Below, in pieces: positions 35,790-43,842 of a stretch of DNA of 64,000 bases (within the stretch, counting starts at the first letter, position 1; each line of letters opens with the position of its first letter). The translations under genes were made by a program, and so were the position numbers. The stretch lies in the NCBI GenBank assembly GCA_947085525.1, contig CAMTWU010000003.1, positions 59,892-123,891 on the forward strand, read 5' to 3'. The notes under the pieces were generated by a model. It worked only from the letters and a program-made list of their open reading frames with translations, had not been told where the DNA came from and did no database searches. This DNA comes from JACPYF01 sp947085525. Lineage in GTDB: Bacteria > Patescibacteriota > Saccharimonadia > Saccharimonadales > Saccharimonadaceae.

Positions 35790-36203
35790 ATGGACGTCAG
35801 TGGTCAAAACAGAAAAGTACTCATTGTTGATGATAATGCAGATATTCGTCTGATCTATTCAACCTCGTTTGAGCAGGCAGGTTACAAGGTCTTTACTAGC
35901 AAGGACGGACTCGCTGCAATCACTGATATCAGAGAAGTAGATCCAACAGTTATCATCCTTGATCTTATGATGCCCGAGATGGATGGCTATGATTTCGTCT
36001 CTAATCTCAGAAACAACACATCATGCGTTGCCCCAGTGATAGTGATGTCCGCGTATCCAGACGAAGAGAAAAAGAAAAAAGCGCTAGACTGGGGTGCGAA
36101 TTTATATTTAGTAAAAACAGATTATTCAGGCGAAGAACTCGTTGGCGCAGTCGACAGGTTCTTGCTGAATTGGCAGGCAAAAACAGACGATGAATCTAAC
36201 TAG
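35790..36203 (+). CDS. Single-domain response regulator (REC only)
   Basis: This 137-aa receiver domain has the acidic pair VDDN (~14-17), phospho-acceptor Asp in ILDLMMPEMDGYDF (~58), the Thr/Ser switch as MSAYPD (~83), and the Lys in LVKTDYSG (~108). There is no output domain, like CheY or PatA-type proteins. No histidine kinase lies nearby, so its partner is unknown. The gene overlaps the tyrS start by 14 bases, tying a signalling protein to tRNA synthetase and recG expression. Confidence 0.92.
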   Translation: MDVSGQNRKVLIVDDNADIRLIYSTSFEQAGYKVFTSKDGLAAITDIREVDPTVIILDLMMPEMDGYDFVSNLRNNTSCVAPVIVMSAYPDEEKKKKALDWGANLYLVKTDYSGEELVGAVDRFLLNWQAKTDDESN

Positions 36204-37404
36204 CGAACTAAAGTGGCGGGGTTTTGTAAACCAAACGACGCTCAAAGATTTGAGTGTACTTGATAATGAAAAATTGACTTTCTACTGGGGTGTCGATCCT
36301 AGTGCTGACAGTATGCATATAGGCCATCTAGCTATGGCTATTATGGTGATGCATTTTATTGCTGCTGGGCACAAACCAGTACTACTGATCGGCGGCGCCA
36401 CTGGTTTGATTGGGGATCCTGATGGCAAAGACCAGGAACGTACGCTCAAGCCTCGAGAAGAAGTTGAAAGCAACAAACAAGCTATCGTAACTCAGTATCA
36501 CAGGGTATTTGGTGGTTTAGACTTTCAGGTTGTCGATAATTTAGATTGGTTTTCTCAGATCAATTACATTGATTTCCTGCGTGATTACGGCAAGCATTTT
36601 TCGCTGACACAGCTACTCGATCGTGACTTCATAAAGAGTCGAACAGGTGAAGGTGGTAGCGGTATTAGTTATGCTGAATTTAGCTATTCCTTAATCCAAG
36701 GCTATGACTTTTTGCATCTATTTCGTGAAAAAAACGTAACTTTGCAAATATCTGGTTCTGATCAATGGGGAAATGCCCTATCCGGAGTTGAATTAATACG
36801 CAAAATAGAGGGTAAAGAATCTCATGTCTATACGGCTCCTTTGATTATCAACAAGGCAACTGGCAAAAAGTTCGGTAAGTCAGAAGAGGGCGCGATATGG
36901 CTGGATGAGAAAAAGACAAGCGTGTATCAGTTTTACCAATTTTGGGTTAATGTTGATGACAATAGCGTAATTGATTATCTCAAGATCTACACACCACTAT
37001 CACATGATCAGATCGAACAATTAGGTCGCGAGAGCATCAGTAGTCCGAGCGAACGTGCAGCACAAAAAGCCTTGGCTTACGAAGTCACAAGCCTTGTGCA
37101 CGGCGCTGAGCGAGCCGAGAGCGCCAAGAAAGTGACCGAAACATTGTTTGGTGACAATAGTAATATTAATCAGCTCGACCCAGGTCAGCTCGACTTTTTA
37201 TCAAAAGAAATTCCTACTATTGCTCAGGGTTTGTTGAGCGATCGATTAGCAGAAGCTGGCATAATCGAATCAAAAAGCGAGTTTCGACGCTTGCTAGAAG
37301 GCGGTGCTTTTTCTGTGAACGGACAAAAAATTTCTGAGGATCGCGAAATTACCGAGGTATCTATCGTTAAAAAGGGCAAGAATAGCTTCGTACTGGTACG
37401 CTAA
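36190..37404 (+). CDS. tyrS: Tyrosyl-tRNA synthetase
   Basis: TyrS (404 aa) is a class I synthetase charging tRNA-Tyr. The HIGH motif reads HIGHLA (~43-48), the KMSKS-equivalent is KFGKS (~227-231), and a C-terminal S4 domain (~335-400, EFRRLLEGGAFSVNGQKI) binds the tRNA. The second-domain motif SYSLIQGYDF and SGSDQWGN are typical of the bacterial TyrRS subgroup with KFGKS. It starts inside the response-regulator gene and shares one base with recG (TAATG). Confidence 0.96.
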   Translation: MNLTSELKWRGFVNQTTLKDLSVLDNEKLTFYWGVDPSADSMHIGHLAMAIMVMHFIAAGHKPVLLIGGATGLIGDPDGKDQERTLKPREEVESNKQAIVTQYHRVFGGLDFQVVDNLDWFSQINYIDFLRDYGKHFSLTQLLDRDFIKSRTGEGGSGISYAEFSYSLIQGYDFLHLFREKNVTLQISGSDQWGNALSGVELIRKIEGKESHVYTAPLIINKATGKKFGKSEEGAIWLDEKKTSVYQFYQFWVNVDDNSVIDYLKIYTPLSHDQIEQLGRESISSPSERAAQKALAYEVTSLVHGAERAESAKKVTETLFGDNSNINQLDPGQLDFLSKEIPTIAQGLLSDRLAEAGIIESKSEFRRLLEGGAFSVNGQKISEDREITEVSIVKKGKNSFVLVR

Positions 37405-39437
37405 TGAAACTTGATACACCACTCGCCAACATCAAAGGGGTGGGTGCAAAGACTGCCGAAAGCTTGGCAAATGCAAATCTACACACCGTCAATGACCTGA
37501 TCGAATTCTTTCCTCGTGGATATGAAGATTATTCACAGACGACTCAGATTGCCGGCATCAAACCTGGCAAGGTAACTTTGAGAGTCAAGATCGAACACCT
37601 CAACACTCGGCGAGTACGACGTGGCATACATATTACCGAGGCAACGCTGGCAGATGACAGTGGCAAAGTTGCTGCAGTGTGGTTTAACCAACCATATCGC
37701 GCAGACCAACTGCGCAAGGAAAAAGGCGAGTGGCTGATCTCGGGTCAATTTGGGCTGAATGGTCACAAATACCAACTGACAAACCCCAGTGTCGAAAAAT
37801 CTGATGGAAAACATGTCAACACTGGACGGATCGTTCCTATATACCGAGCTGTCTCGGGTCTCAAATCACATGTTGTCCGCAAAATCCTGATCGAACTTCG
37901 CCCAGCTATTGTAATGTTAGATGAAATTTTACCTGCTGATATTGTCGCCCAGCACAAGCTTGTCTCGCGAGCCGACGCTCTGACGTATCTACACTTTCCC
38001 GAAAATGATGAACAGATAGAACAAGCTCGTAAACGCCTAGGGTTCGAAGAACTATTCTCGCTAGTACTTGCAGGTCAATTAAACAAAGCTGAAAATACAA
38101 AATTAACAGGGTGGCAAATACCATTTGATGAAGCACATGCCAAAGAATTCGTATCAAACTTACCATTTCAACTGACCGATGCCCAGCGCGCAGCGATCTG
38201 GCAGATTACGCAAGATTTCGGTCACGAACACCCAATGAATCGTCTATTGCAAGGCGATGTAGGCTCGGGCAAGACGGTTGTTGCTGGTATGAGCGCCAGT
38301 TTAGCAGCCCAGCAAGGCTACCAGACAGCTATCATGGCACCTACCGAGATATTGGCAACTCAGCATGCAGAAACTCTGACAAAGCTCCTAGAGCCTTTTA
38401 ATATCACGGTTGGATTACTAGTCGGTGCCGTCAAGCCTACTGCAAAGAAGCAACTATATCAACGGATCGCTGATGGTGATGTGCGGGTCGTTGTCGGTAC
38501 TCACGCACTCATCCAAGACAAAGTAGCATTTAAAAAACTAGGCTTTGTCGTTATCGACGAGCAACACCGTTTTGGTGTTGCTCAGCGTCAAAAACTATTA
38601 GAGAAATCAACACATTTACCACATCTGTTATCTATGACTGCGACGCCAATACCGCGCTCACTCGCACTGACTGTGTATGGCGAGCTGGATGTCTCGATAC
38701 TAGACGAAATGCCACGTGGTCGTCAGCCTATCAAAACATCTATTGTCTCACCAAACTCACGCCAGTCGATGTACGACAGCGTCGAGGCTGAAATACAAGC
38801 TGGACGTCAAGTCTATGTCGTCTGCCCACTGATCGACCACAATCCCGAGTCCGAAAAGCGCTCGGTCGAGCTAGAGTATGAAAAACTACAAAAAACCATA
38901 TTCAAACATCGCCAGATTGGCTTGTTACATGGGCAAATGAGTAGTGACGAAAAACAAGATACCATGAGTCAATTTAGTGTGGGTAAGATCGATATCCTAG
39001 TCAGTACTACTGTGATCGAGGTTGGTGTCGATGTGCCGAACGCAACTATAATGATTATTGAAAATGCCGATCAATTTGGGCTGGCACAGGCGCATCAACT
39101 GCGAGGTCGTGTTGGTCGTGGTTCGCATCAGAGCTACTGTTTCCTTGTCTCGAGCGATAGCCTCAAACCTACTCGGCGTCTGCGGGAGCTAGAGAAATCA
39201 AACGACGGCTTCTATTTGGCCGAAGTCGACCTAAAACTACGAGGTCCAGGCGAAATATATGGTCGTGCTCAACACGGTCAGCTCAATCTGCAGATGGCTA
39301 GTCTAGGTGACACTAAATCGATAGCATTGGTTCAGCGGGCTGTTAGCCAATTTCTGCAAAGTAGCGATGATTTGCTACAATACAAGCAGTTATACCAACA
39401 GGTAATCAAATATCAGAAAGTCACAACACTAAACTAG
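37404..39437 (+). CDS. recG: ATP-dependent DNA helicase RecG
   Basis: RecG (677 aa) remodels stalled forks and Holliday junctions. Seen: the wedge/OB domain (~1-160, FFPRGYEDYSQTTQIAGIKPG), Walker A LLQGDVGSGKT (~280-290), the DEQH box VIDEQHRFGVAQR (~382-394), SMTATPIPRSLALT, the helicase C-domain with STTVIEVGVDVPNA and GRVGRG, and the C-terminal TRG-like segment. Length is normal. Its ATG overlaps the tyrS stop, and the next gene starts 2 bases after its stop. Confidence 0.96.
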   Translation: MKLDTPLANIKGVGAKTAESLANANLHTVNDLIEFFPRGYEDYSQTTQIAGIKPGKVTLRVKIEHLNTRRVRRGIHITEATLADDSGKVAAVWFNQPYRADQLRKEKGEWLISGQFGLNGHKYQLTNPSVEKSDGKHVNTGRIVPIYRAVSGLKSHVVRKILIELRPAIVMLDEILPADIVAQHKLVSRADALTYLHFPENDEQIEQARKRLGFEELFSLVLAGQLNKAENTKLTGWQIPFDEAHAKEFVSNLPFQLTDAQRAAIWQITQDFGHEHPMNRLLQGDVGSGKTVVAGMSASLAAQQGYQTAIMAPTEILATQHAETLTKLLEPFNITVGLLVGAVKPTAKKQLYQRIADGDVRVVVGTHALIQDKVAFKKLGFVVIDEQHRFGVAQRQKLLEKSTHLPHLLSMTATPIPRSLALTVYGELDVSILDEMPRGRQPIKTSIVSPNSRQSMYDSVEAEIQAGRQVYVVCPLIDHNPESEKRSVELEYEKLQKTIFKHRQIGLLHGQMSSDEKQDTMSQFSVGKIDILVSTTVIEVGVDVPNATIMIIENADQFGLAQAHQLRGRVGRGSHQSYCFLVSSDSLKPTRRLRELEKSNDGFYLAEVDLKLRGPGEIYGRAQHGQLNLQMASLGDTKSIALVQRAVSQFLQSSDDLLQYKQLYQQVIKYQKVTTLN

Positions 39438-39439
39438 CC

Positions 39440-40243
39440 ATGTATTCGGGAACTACTCTTCATCATAAATCTGGAAATGTTTTGGGTGTGCACCAAAAAA
39501 TTAATAAAGCCGCCTATCGTCTAGCGTCTGATTATGGTCACAACTTTTTCCCTAGTGTGAAATCTGTGCAACATTTTGAGGGCAAGAATGGCCCTGATGG
39601 TATCAAGCGCAAAAACCCTGGTGCAGATGAGCCGTGGCACTTTATCGACCCTCAAAACCCTCGTGACAATGATTTGTTGCAACAGATCAAGCATCACCGA
39701 GAATCTCTCAAAAGAGCTTTGCAGGATAAAGACGAGCAGAAAGCCGCCTTCGAAGCCGCATGGTTATCGCACGCCATTGTTGATGGTTTGACACCTGCGC
39801 ACCACTTTCCGCTAGAGGAACATCTAGAGGAAGTTCGTGGGGAACCAAAAGAGACGCGTGACACAGTGCGCAAAAAACTCCTCATTCCAGGTGAGAACAA
39901 GCGCGAGCGGCTCAAGAACAACTGGGAATTCTGGGGTGCAAAAGGTGTCATGACCTCACATTTACTATTCGAATTAGGTGTAGCCAGTGCTATCACGCCG
40001 CTTCGATCCGGTAAATTAGAACTCACGCCAGATGAAATCGGTCGAGCCAAAGAGTTCGGTATCGAAAAGATCTTTCTAGAAAACCTGCAAAAAATCGCTG
40101 ATCTACAGATGTACGAGACCTTCACGCACAAAGGCTGGACACCAACATTAGCTCGTCAAACCAAAAAACAACTGATACCGATTATTATAAAGACCGTCGC
40201 CCTAGCCTGGATCTACGCCTCAGACCCTGCGATAAAAAAGTAG
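39440..40243 (+). CDS. Zinc-dependent phospholipase C / S1-P1 nuclease-fold-like protein
   Basis: This 267-aa mostly helical protein carries the metal-site arrangement of the phospholipase C/S1-P1 superfamily: an N-terminal HxxI..A region (VHQKINKAAYRLA), WHFIDPQNP, and AAWLSHAIVDGLTPAHHFP (~107-125). It has no signal peptide, which is unusual for secreted members, so a catalytic role is uncertain. It starts 2 bases after recG and overlaps the convergent rsmD by 24 bases. Proteins of this layout are generally unannotated, and the assignment is by motif only. Confidence 0.75.
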   Translation: MYSGTTLHHKSGNVLGVHQKINKAAYRLASDYGHNFFPSVKSVQHFEGKNGPDGIKRKNPGADEPWHFIDPQNPRDNDLLQQIKHHRESLKRALQDKDEQKAAFEAAWLSHAIVDGLTPAHHFPLEEHLEEVRGEPKETRDTVRKKLLIPGENKRERLKNNWEFWGAKGVMTSHLLFELGVASAITPLRSGKLELTPDEIGRAKEFGIEKIFLENLQKIADLQMYETFTHKGWTPTLARQTKKQLIPIIIKTVALAWIYASDPAIKK

Positions 40244-40753
40244 CTTTGCATCACCGTATTCTTTGACATTTTCTAGTGTGAAATTATCAAAGCGTGGTTC
40301 CTCTTCGTTTTTGCCAGGCCAACTGACGACTAATTGCCCACCGTTTACAACATGTCGACTAATTTTTTCTAACAGGTTAGTCTGTAATTTATCGTATGGA
40401 GGGTCTAGGAATACTAGATCAAATTTTTGCTCAGGATTATTATTTGACCATCCAGATATATTGGCTTTGATTGCGCGGCATGACCCGGCGATACCTAATT
40501 TTTCGATACTTTCTTTCATTTTTGACACGGCATTTTGGTCGCTATCAACTGCGATTGCCGAGCTCGCACCTCTGCTAATAGCTTCAAATGACAGTGCACC
40601 TGTGCCTGCAAATGCGTCCAACACATCATAGTTACTAATATTACCTAGTGAATTAAACAGTGCGCCACGAACACGTTCGCTCATAGGGTGTGTGCGATGA
40701 CCTTTTGGTGTGACAATTTGTCGTCCTCCCAGGCTTCCAGCAATGATTCTCAT
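40220..40753 (-). CDS. rsmD: 16S rRNA (guanine(966)-N(2))-methyltransferase RsmD
   Basis: This 177-aa Rossmann-fold SAM methyltransferase has the RsmD N-terminus MRIIAGSLGGRQIVTPKG, SAM site DAFAGTGALSFEA (~43-55), and the catalytic FLDPPYDKL (~115-123, a D/NPPY type). It methylates m2G966 in the 30S head. Length matches the family (~180). Its -10 lies 8 bases upstream of the ATG, and its 3' end overlaps the convergent phospholipase-like gene. Confidence 0.95.
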   Translation of the reverse strand: MRIIAGSLGGRQIVTPKGHRTHPMSERVRGALFNSLGNISNYDVLDAFAGTGALSFEAISRGASSAIAVDSDQNAVSKMKESIEKLGIAGSCRAIKANISGWSNNNPEQKFDLVFLDPPYDKLQTNLLEKISRHVVNGGQLVVSWPGKNEEEPRFDNFTLENVKEYGDAKLLFYRRV

Positions 40754-40761
40754 ATGTATCT

Positions 40762-40767
40762 AGTATA
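40762..40767 (-). promoter_or_regulatory. -10 box of rsmD
   Basis: Minus-strand TATACT ends 8 bases before the ATG at 40753, a short or absent leader. Confidence 0.5.
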
Positions 40768-40831
40768 GAGTAAAAGTAGTAGTTTTCCACAGTTACATGA
40801 AAAAGTGTCTATTTAATTGCAAATGGGCTTA

Positions 40832-40970
40832 TGTTATTATCGCACTTAGGTAGGGAGTGTGTGCCTAAATCGTACTAATGGAGTTGTTGTGGTGGACAAT
40901 CGTAGTTACGCTTATATCGGTTACCACCCTCTACCGCTCAGGAACGCAAGCTATTATGCTTGCGTTTTTT
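40832..40970 (+). ncRNA. Candidate ~125-nt small RNA with promoter and terminator
   Basis: An extended -10 TGTTATTAT (40832-40840) predicts a start near 40847. A perfect 9-bp terminator, AACGCAAGC/GCTTGCGTT plus T6, ends at 40970. Between them are pairing segments TTAGG/CCTAA (40846-40868) and GTGGT/ACCAC (~40891-40927). No ORF with a ribosome site fits inside. A separate TATAAT at 40983-40988 drives the next gene, so this looks free-standing. It does not look like SRP RNA, 6S or a riboswitch class I know. Confidence 0.5.
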
Positions 40971-41038
40971 AGTAAAATAGTGTATAATCAAAGAATAGTC
41001 AGCAATCCTGCTCGACTTGTGACACACGGAGGTGTGCT

Positions 41039-41362
41039 TTGAAATTCAAAAGTAGTAAGCAGTCCGATAGCCGTTTCAAGCGGTTCATCAACTGGTTCTC
41101 CAACACTCCCCCCATACGACTAGACAAGAGAAATGAAATGCTCGAAGTCGTCCTCGGGGAGGCGCGAAGTACGGCAGATATTAGCCCAGAAGCAAATGCC
41201 GCACTCATCGAATACTCGGACTTACTTGCTGGCAGGCAGAGCGCTAAGCCGCAGGTTCACAACGAGCTTGCCGGTACCGATGCAGCTTGGCGGGCGAATC
41301 GAATTGCCTGTGAAAAGTCTGCATCAAACGAGAAGTATCGCAGCACTGGGTCGGGGCGTTAA
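41039..41362 (+). CDS. Small hydrophilic protein, unknown
   Basis: This 107-aa protein starts at TTG 41039 behind a strong GGAGGT site, with a TATAAT at 40983-40988. The N-terminus is very basic (MKFKSSKQSDSRFKRFINW), the middle has an amphipathic helix EMLEVVLGEARSTADI, and the C-terminus is Ser/Arg rich. It has no membrane helix, cysteine pair or recognised domain. The stop lies in the loop of a GC-rich hairpin (41347-41374). A nucleic-acid-binding role is conceivable from the charge, but nothing more can be said. Confidence 0.6.
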   Translation: MKFKSSKQSDSRFKRFINWFSNTPPIRLDKRNEMLEVVLGEARSTADISPEANAALIEYSDLLAGRQSAKPQVHNELAGTDAAWRANRIACEKSASNEKYRSTGSGR

Positions 41363-41374
41363 AACCCCGACCCA
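41347..41374 (+). terminator. GC-rich hairpin at the end of the 41039 gene
   Basis: TGGGTCGGGG pairs perfectly with CCCCGACCCA around an 8-base loop holding the TAA stop. No T run follows, so termination may be weak or the hairpin may protect the 3' end. Confidence 0.5.
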
Positions 41375-41459
41375 CTCGGCATTCCTCCGTGTCACATTCA
41401 TTGAAATTACAAGAGATTCATATGGATCTCTTTTTTATGTTTTGAGTTATTGATGCTTA

Positions 41460-41468
41460 TGCTAAAAT
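41460..41468 (+). promoter_or_regulatory. Extended -10 promoter of the 41476 gene
   Basis: TGCTAAAAT ends 7 bases before the ATG, a leaderless layout. Confidence 0.45.
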
Positions 41469-41475
41469 AAAAACC

Positions 41476-41808
41476 ATGAATAAGAGTAAAAAAAATCAAC
41501 CAACTTCAAAAAAACCTAAAAAGAGTAAAAATAATATTTTAATATGGTCTTTGGTGTCAGCCGCTGTACTACTATTTCTAATTGGATTTGTATCAAACGT
41601 GATACCTTTTACGTATAACGTAATAAGGTGTGGAAAGCAGCCTGTTGAATCATCAAAGTTTGCCGCTGCATGGTCTTATAAATTACCAGGAGATTACGGG
41701 TATGGCATTCACTTGTTTAGTGACTATCGTTTTTGTACTGAGATCGAAGCTCAATCGGGTGGTTACCATAGAGCAAATAAATATGGGACACACAAGTATG
41801 AAGAGTAA
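41476..41808 (+). CDS. Small single-pass membrane protein, unknown
   Basis: This 110-aa protein has a lysine-rich cytoplasmic head (~1-22), one transmembrane helix (~24-44, LIWSLVSAAVLLFLIGFVSNV) and a ~60-residue outside domain with two cysteines (CGKQP ~53 and FCTEIEAQ ~88) that could form a disulfide. Tyr/Gly-rich near the C-terminus. I do not recognise it. It is followed by a strong bidirectional terminator. Confidence 0.65.
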   Translation: MNKSKKNQPTSKKPKKSKNNILIWSLVSAAVLLFLIGFVSNVIPFTYNVIRCGKQPVESSKFAAAWSYKLPGDYGYGIHLFSDYRFCTEIEAQSGGYHRANKYGTHKYEE

Positions 41809-41846
41809 ATTTAGTTTTCATAGTCTTAACATTTCTGAAATTTGAA

Positions 41847-41877
41847 AATACCCCCCTGAGTTTCCTCAGGGGGTATT
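41847..41877. terminator. Bidirectional terminator
   Basis: AATACCCCCTGAG and CTCAGGGGGTATTT form a long stem with a TTTC loop between two convergent genes. A/T flanks allow function on both strands. Confidence 0.85.
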
Positions 41878-41899
41878 TGTTTCTTCAGCTTTGCATTGA

Positions 41900-43072
41900 T
41901 TATGGATTTATGAAGCTTGATATCACCTCCGCATAGTCAGTTTGACCACTGTTATTTGGGTGGAATGAGTATTCGTTGTCTGTATTGTCATACCCATTGA
42001 AATCTGATGTACCACCGTTGCAGAAGTACATACCTTCGAATGGCGAACCTCCGTAGTTAGTAGTTACTAGGTGTATGTTTTCGTCTTCCTGGTATACGTC
42101 CGCGACTGCATTAGCAATCACAGAATTCAAGGCAATCTGGACATCCCGTCCACCAGAGAAGTCAAAGATACCACACATTCCAGCATTGTCTGCCGTCAAA
42201 TATGGATAATCAAGTACATATAGCTCTGCGTTAGGTGCTTCCTCGAGAATCTCCTCATATGTGTCAACAAGATCCTCATGAAAGCCTTGACTATTGATTG
42301 TACTCATAATGGTTGAGTACGGTGTTGTGCCAAAGCCACATACGTCAACACCCACACACCCTTCAATGTACTCTCTGAAACCAACATCATTGCCACCAAT
42401 CGTGATCGTAGCCACATTGGTATCGGAAGACAATGCATCAACCTGTGCTGGCTCATCTCCCAACTGACCACCATTGAGCACATTTGTTGTTGTTGCGCCG
42501 GAACACGCCACAAACGCAGTAGATCCCAAATCCAGATCAAACTGCAACAAACGTGGCCATGCTTTTGGGCTGCGGTGGCACTCATTTACGTCACTTTCAT
42601 CAGTTCCTGCTTCAAACTGTGGGTTGCCCTCGCCACTCGAAAACGAATCGCCCATTGCAACGTACTGTGCTGGTGGCGGGTCGCTAGGAATCAGCTCACC
42701 TTCATACCCACTCGGGTACGCCAGATCAAAGTTCTTCATAAAGTAGAACTGATGGTTGGCTACGTTGTAATTGGTCAATGAAACAAACGTGTAACCTGCC
42801 GTGCCCGACTCGACCGTGGGTCCCGAGTAAATGTTCATACCTGTATTGCTACATCTATCTACCCAGTGTCCAAGACACCCATTACCTCCATAGGAGTTAT
42901 GCGTGAAATAGTCGGCGCGGACATACCCGTAGCCATAGTTGCTCGTACATTGGTATGTACCAGTGCTTGCTGGTCCAGCAAAACTACAGTCAGCATTTGG
43001 ATCAAGCGTCCCTACGATGTTTATTAAAAACCCCATCTGTAGTTTCCTGCATGTAAATGCCGTATGAGCCAT
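41900..43072 (-). pseudogene. C-terminal part of a frameshifted secreted SGNH/GDSL hydrolase
   Basis: This frame holds the catalytic domain of an SGNH esterase/lipase: block I QYVAMGDSFSSGEG (nucleophile Ser), block III TIGGNDVGF, and block V SFHPNNSGQ (catalytic Asp/His region). The sequence CHRSPKAWP and several cysteine pairs are typical of secreted actinobacterial SGNH hydrolases. The frame has no signal peptide of its own. That is supplied by the overlapping frame at 43002-43358. Deleting one base in the run GGGGTTTTT at 43026-43034 (minus strand) joins the two into one ~485-aa secreted enzyme, so this is a broken, phase-variable or mis-sequenced gene. Confidence 0.8.
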
Positions 43073-43358
43073 CGGAATCTACGATCTCTTCGAACTTTGT
43101 CACAAAGTCGGTTGGCCAACCAATGCCTTGCAGAACACGTTTGGCGTAGGTTTGTTTGAACTCTCCCCACCACGATCCGCTGACATCCATCTTTTTAGAC
43201 TTCACGCTTCCATCGGTGTAGAGGTTCAGAGACGACGATGTGTGGAGTAAGTTGTCGTAATCACTTGTTGCGCTGGCAGTGCTTGTTAACGTGGCCAACG
43301 ACATGATGACTGAGACAACGAACAGTACTGCAAACGAGCATTTTTTTGCACGCTTCAT
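43002..43358 (-). pseudogene. N-terminal part of the frameshifted secreted SGNH hydrolase
   Basis: This frame begins with a clear Sec signal peptide (MKRAKKCSFAVLFVVSVIM, cleavage after TASA near residue 30) followed by ~75 residues of a secreted region (SGSWWGEFKQTYAKRVLQGI). It runs to a premature stop 20 codons past the overlap. In the +1 frame after DGV the sequence continues LINIVGTLDPNADC into the hydrolase frame. Without the shift it would be a 118-aa secreted protein of unknown function. A hairpin GACCGCAGGA/TCCTACGGTC lies just upstream (~43394-43416). Confidence 0.75.
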
Positions 43359-43484
43359 GATTTATCCTATCTATCGAATTGTAAATGAACGAGACCGCAG
43401 GAATATCCTACGGTCCTCTTGTGTTCTCGCTGAAGAACGATTTAATTTAATCAGTTTTAAGATAAAAGCACAATAATAAATTCG

Positions 43485-43571
43485 TGGTGCGCGAGAGAGG
43501 ACTTGAACCTCCATGAGCCGAAGCTCACCAGCCCCTCAAGCTGGCGCGTCTACCAATTCCGCCACTCGCGC
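43485..43571 (-). tRNA. tRNA-Leu (GAG)
   Basis: An 87-nt class II tRNA: acceptor GCGCGAG/CTCGCGC, D-loop AATTGGTAGA, anticodon loop TTGAGGG (GAG, reading CUU/CUC), a long variable arm TGAGCTTCGGCTCA, T-loop TTCAAGT, and CCA encoded. Its 5' half is repeated exactly at 43707-43744. Confidence 0.95.
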
Positions 43572-43683
43572 ATATTTGATTGTTAATCTAGTCCACTTTA
43601 CCACGCTGGGCTGGTGCAAGCACCACTCATAGTTATGCTCGCAAACGGCTAAAGCCTATTTGCTCGGCCAAGCATGTAAAACG

Positions 43684-43704
43684 TTTTGTAACAGTGTTAC
43701 AAAA
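43684..43704. repeat. 9-bp palindrome next to the tRNA fragment
   Basis: TTTTGTAAC-AGT-GTTACAAAA is a perfect inverted repeat lying 2 bases before the copied tRNA half. It may be a terminator stem or a recombination/operator site. Confidence 0.45.
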
Positions 43705-43706
43705 AG

Positions 43707-43744
43707 CCTCAAGCTGGCGCGTCTACCAATTCCGCCACTCGCGC
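43707..43744 (-). repeat. Duplicated 5' half of tRNA-Leu (38 bp exact)
   Basis: These 38 bases are identical to 43534-43571, the 5' half of tRNA-Leu from the acceptor strand to the anticodon loop. They lie 173 bp away in the same orientation. No 3' half follows, so it cannot make a tRNA. It may be the scar of an insertion/excision or a source of a tRNA fragment. Confidence 0.85.
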
Positions 43745-43786
43745 GTGGATTTCATTATATCATCTCTGTAGCATCTGATGAAAGTA

Positions 43787-43822
43787 TGCTATAATAACGG
43801 TAAGAGGAATGCCCATTAGGGC
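43787..43822 (+). promoter_or_regulatory. typA promoter with leader hairpin
   Basis: An extended -10 TGCTATAAT (43787-43795) predicts a start near 43802, at an AAGAGGA purine stretch. A small hairpin GCCC-ATTA-GGGC (43811-43822) separates that stretch from the ATG at 43843, so folding would bring the ribosome site closer to the start. Confidence 0.45.
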
Positions 43823-43842
43823 TTATTTTATTGTTTAGTATT

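Noticed and set aside
40878..41042. 54-codon frame starting MELLWWTIVV, a possible hydrophobic toxin
   Set aside because: It has no ribosome site and reads straight through the strong terminator at 40943-40970 and the next gene's promoter.
43572..43743. CRISPR-like or tandem-repeat array near the tRNA-Leu copy
   Set aside because: There is only one repeat pair and no regular spacer pattern. No CRISPR array or cas gene was seen anywhere in the window.
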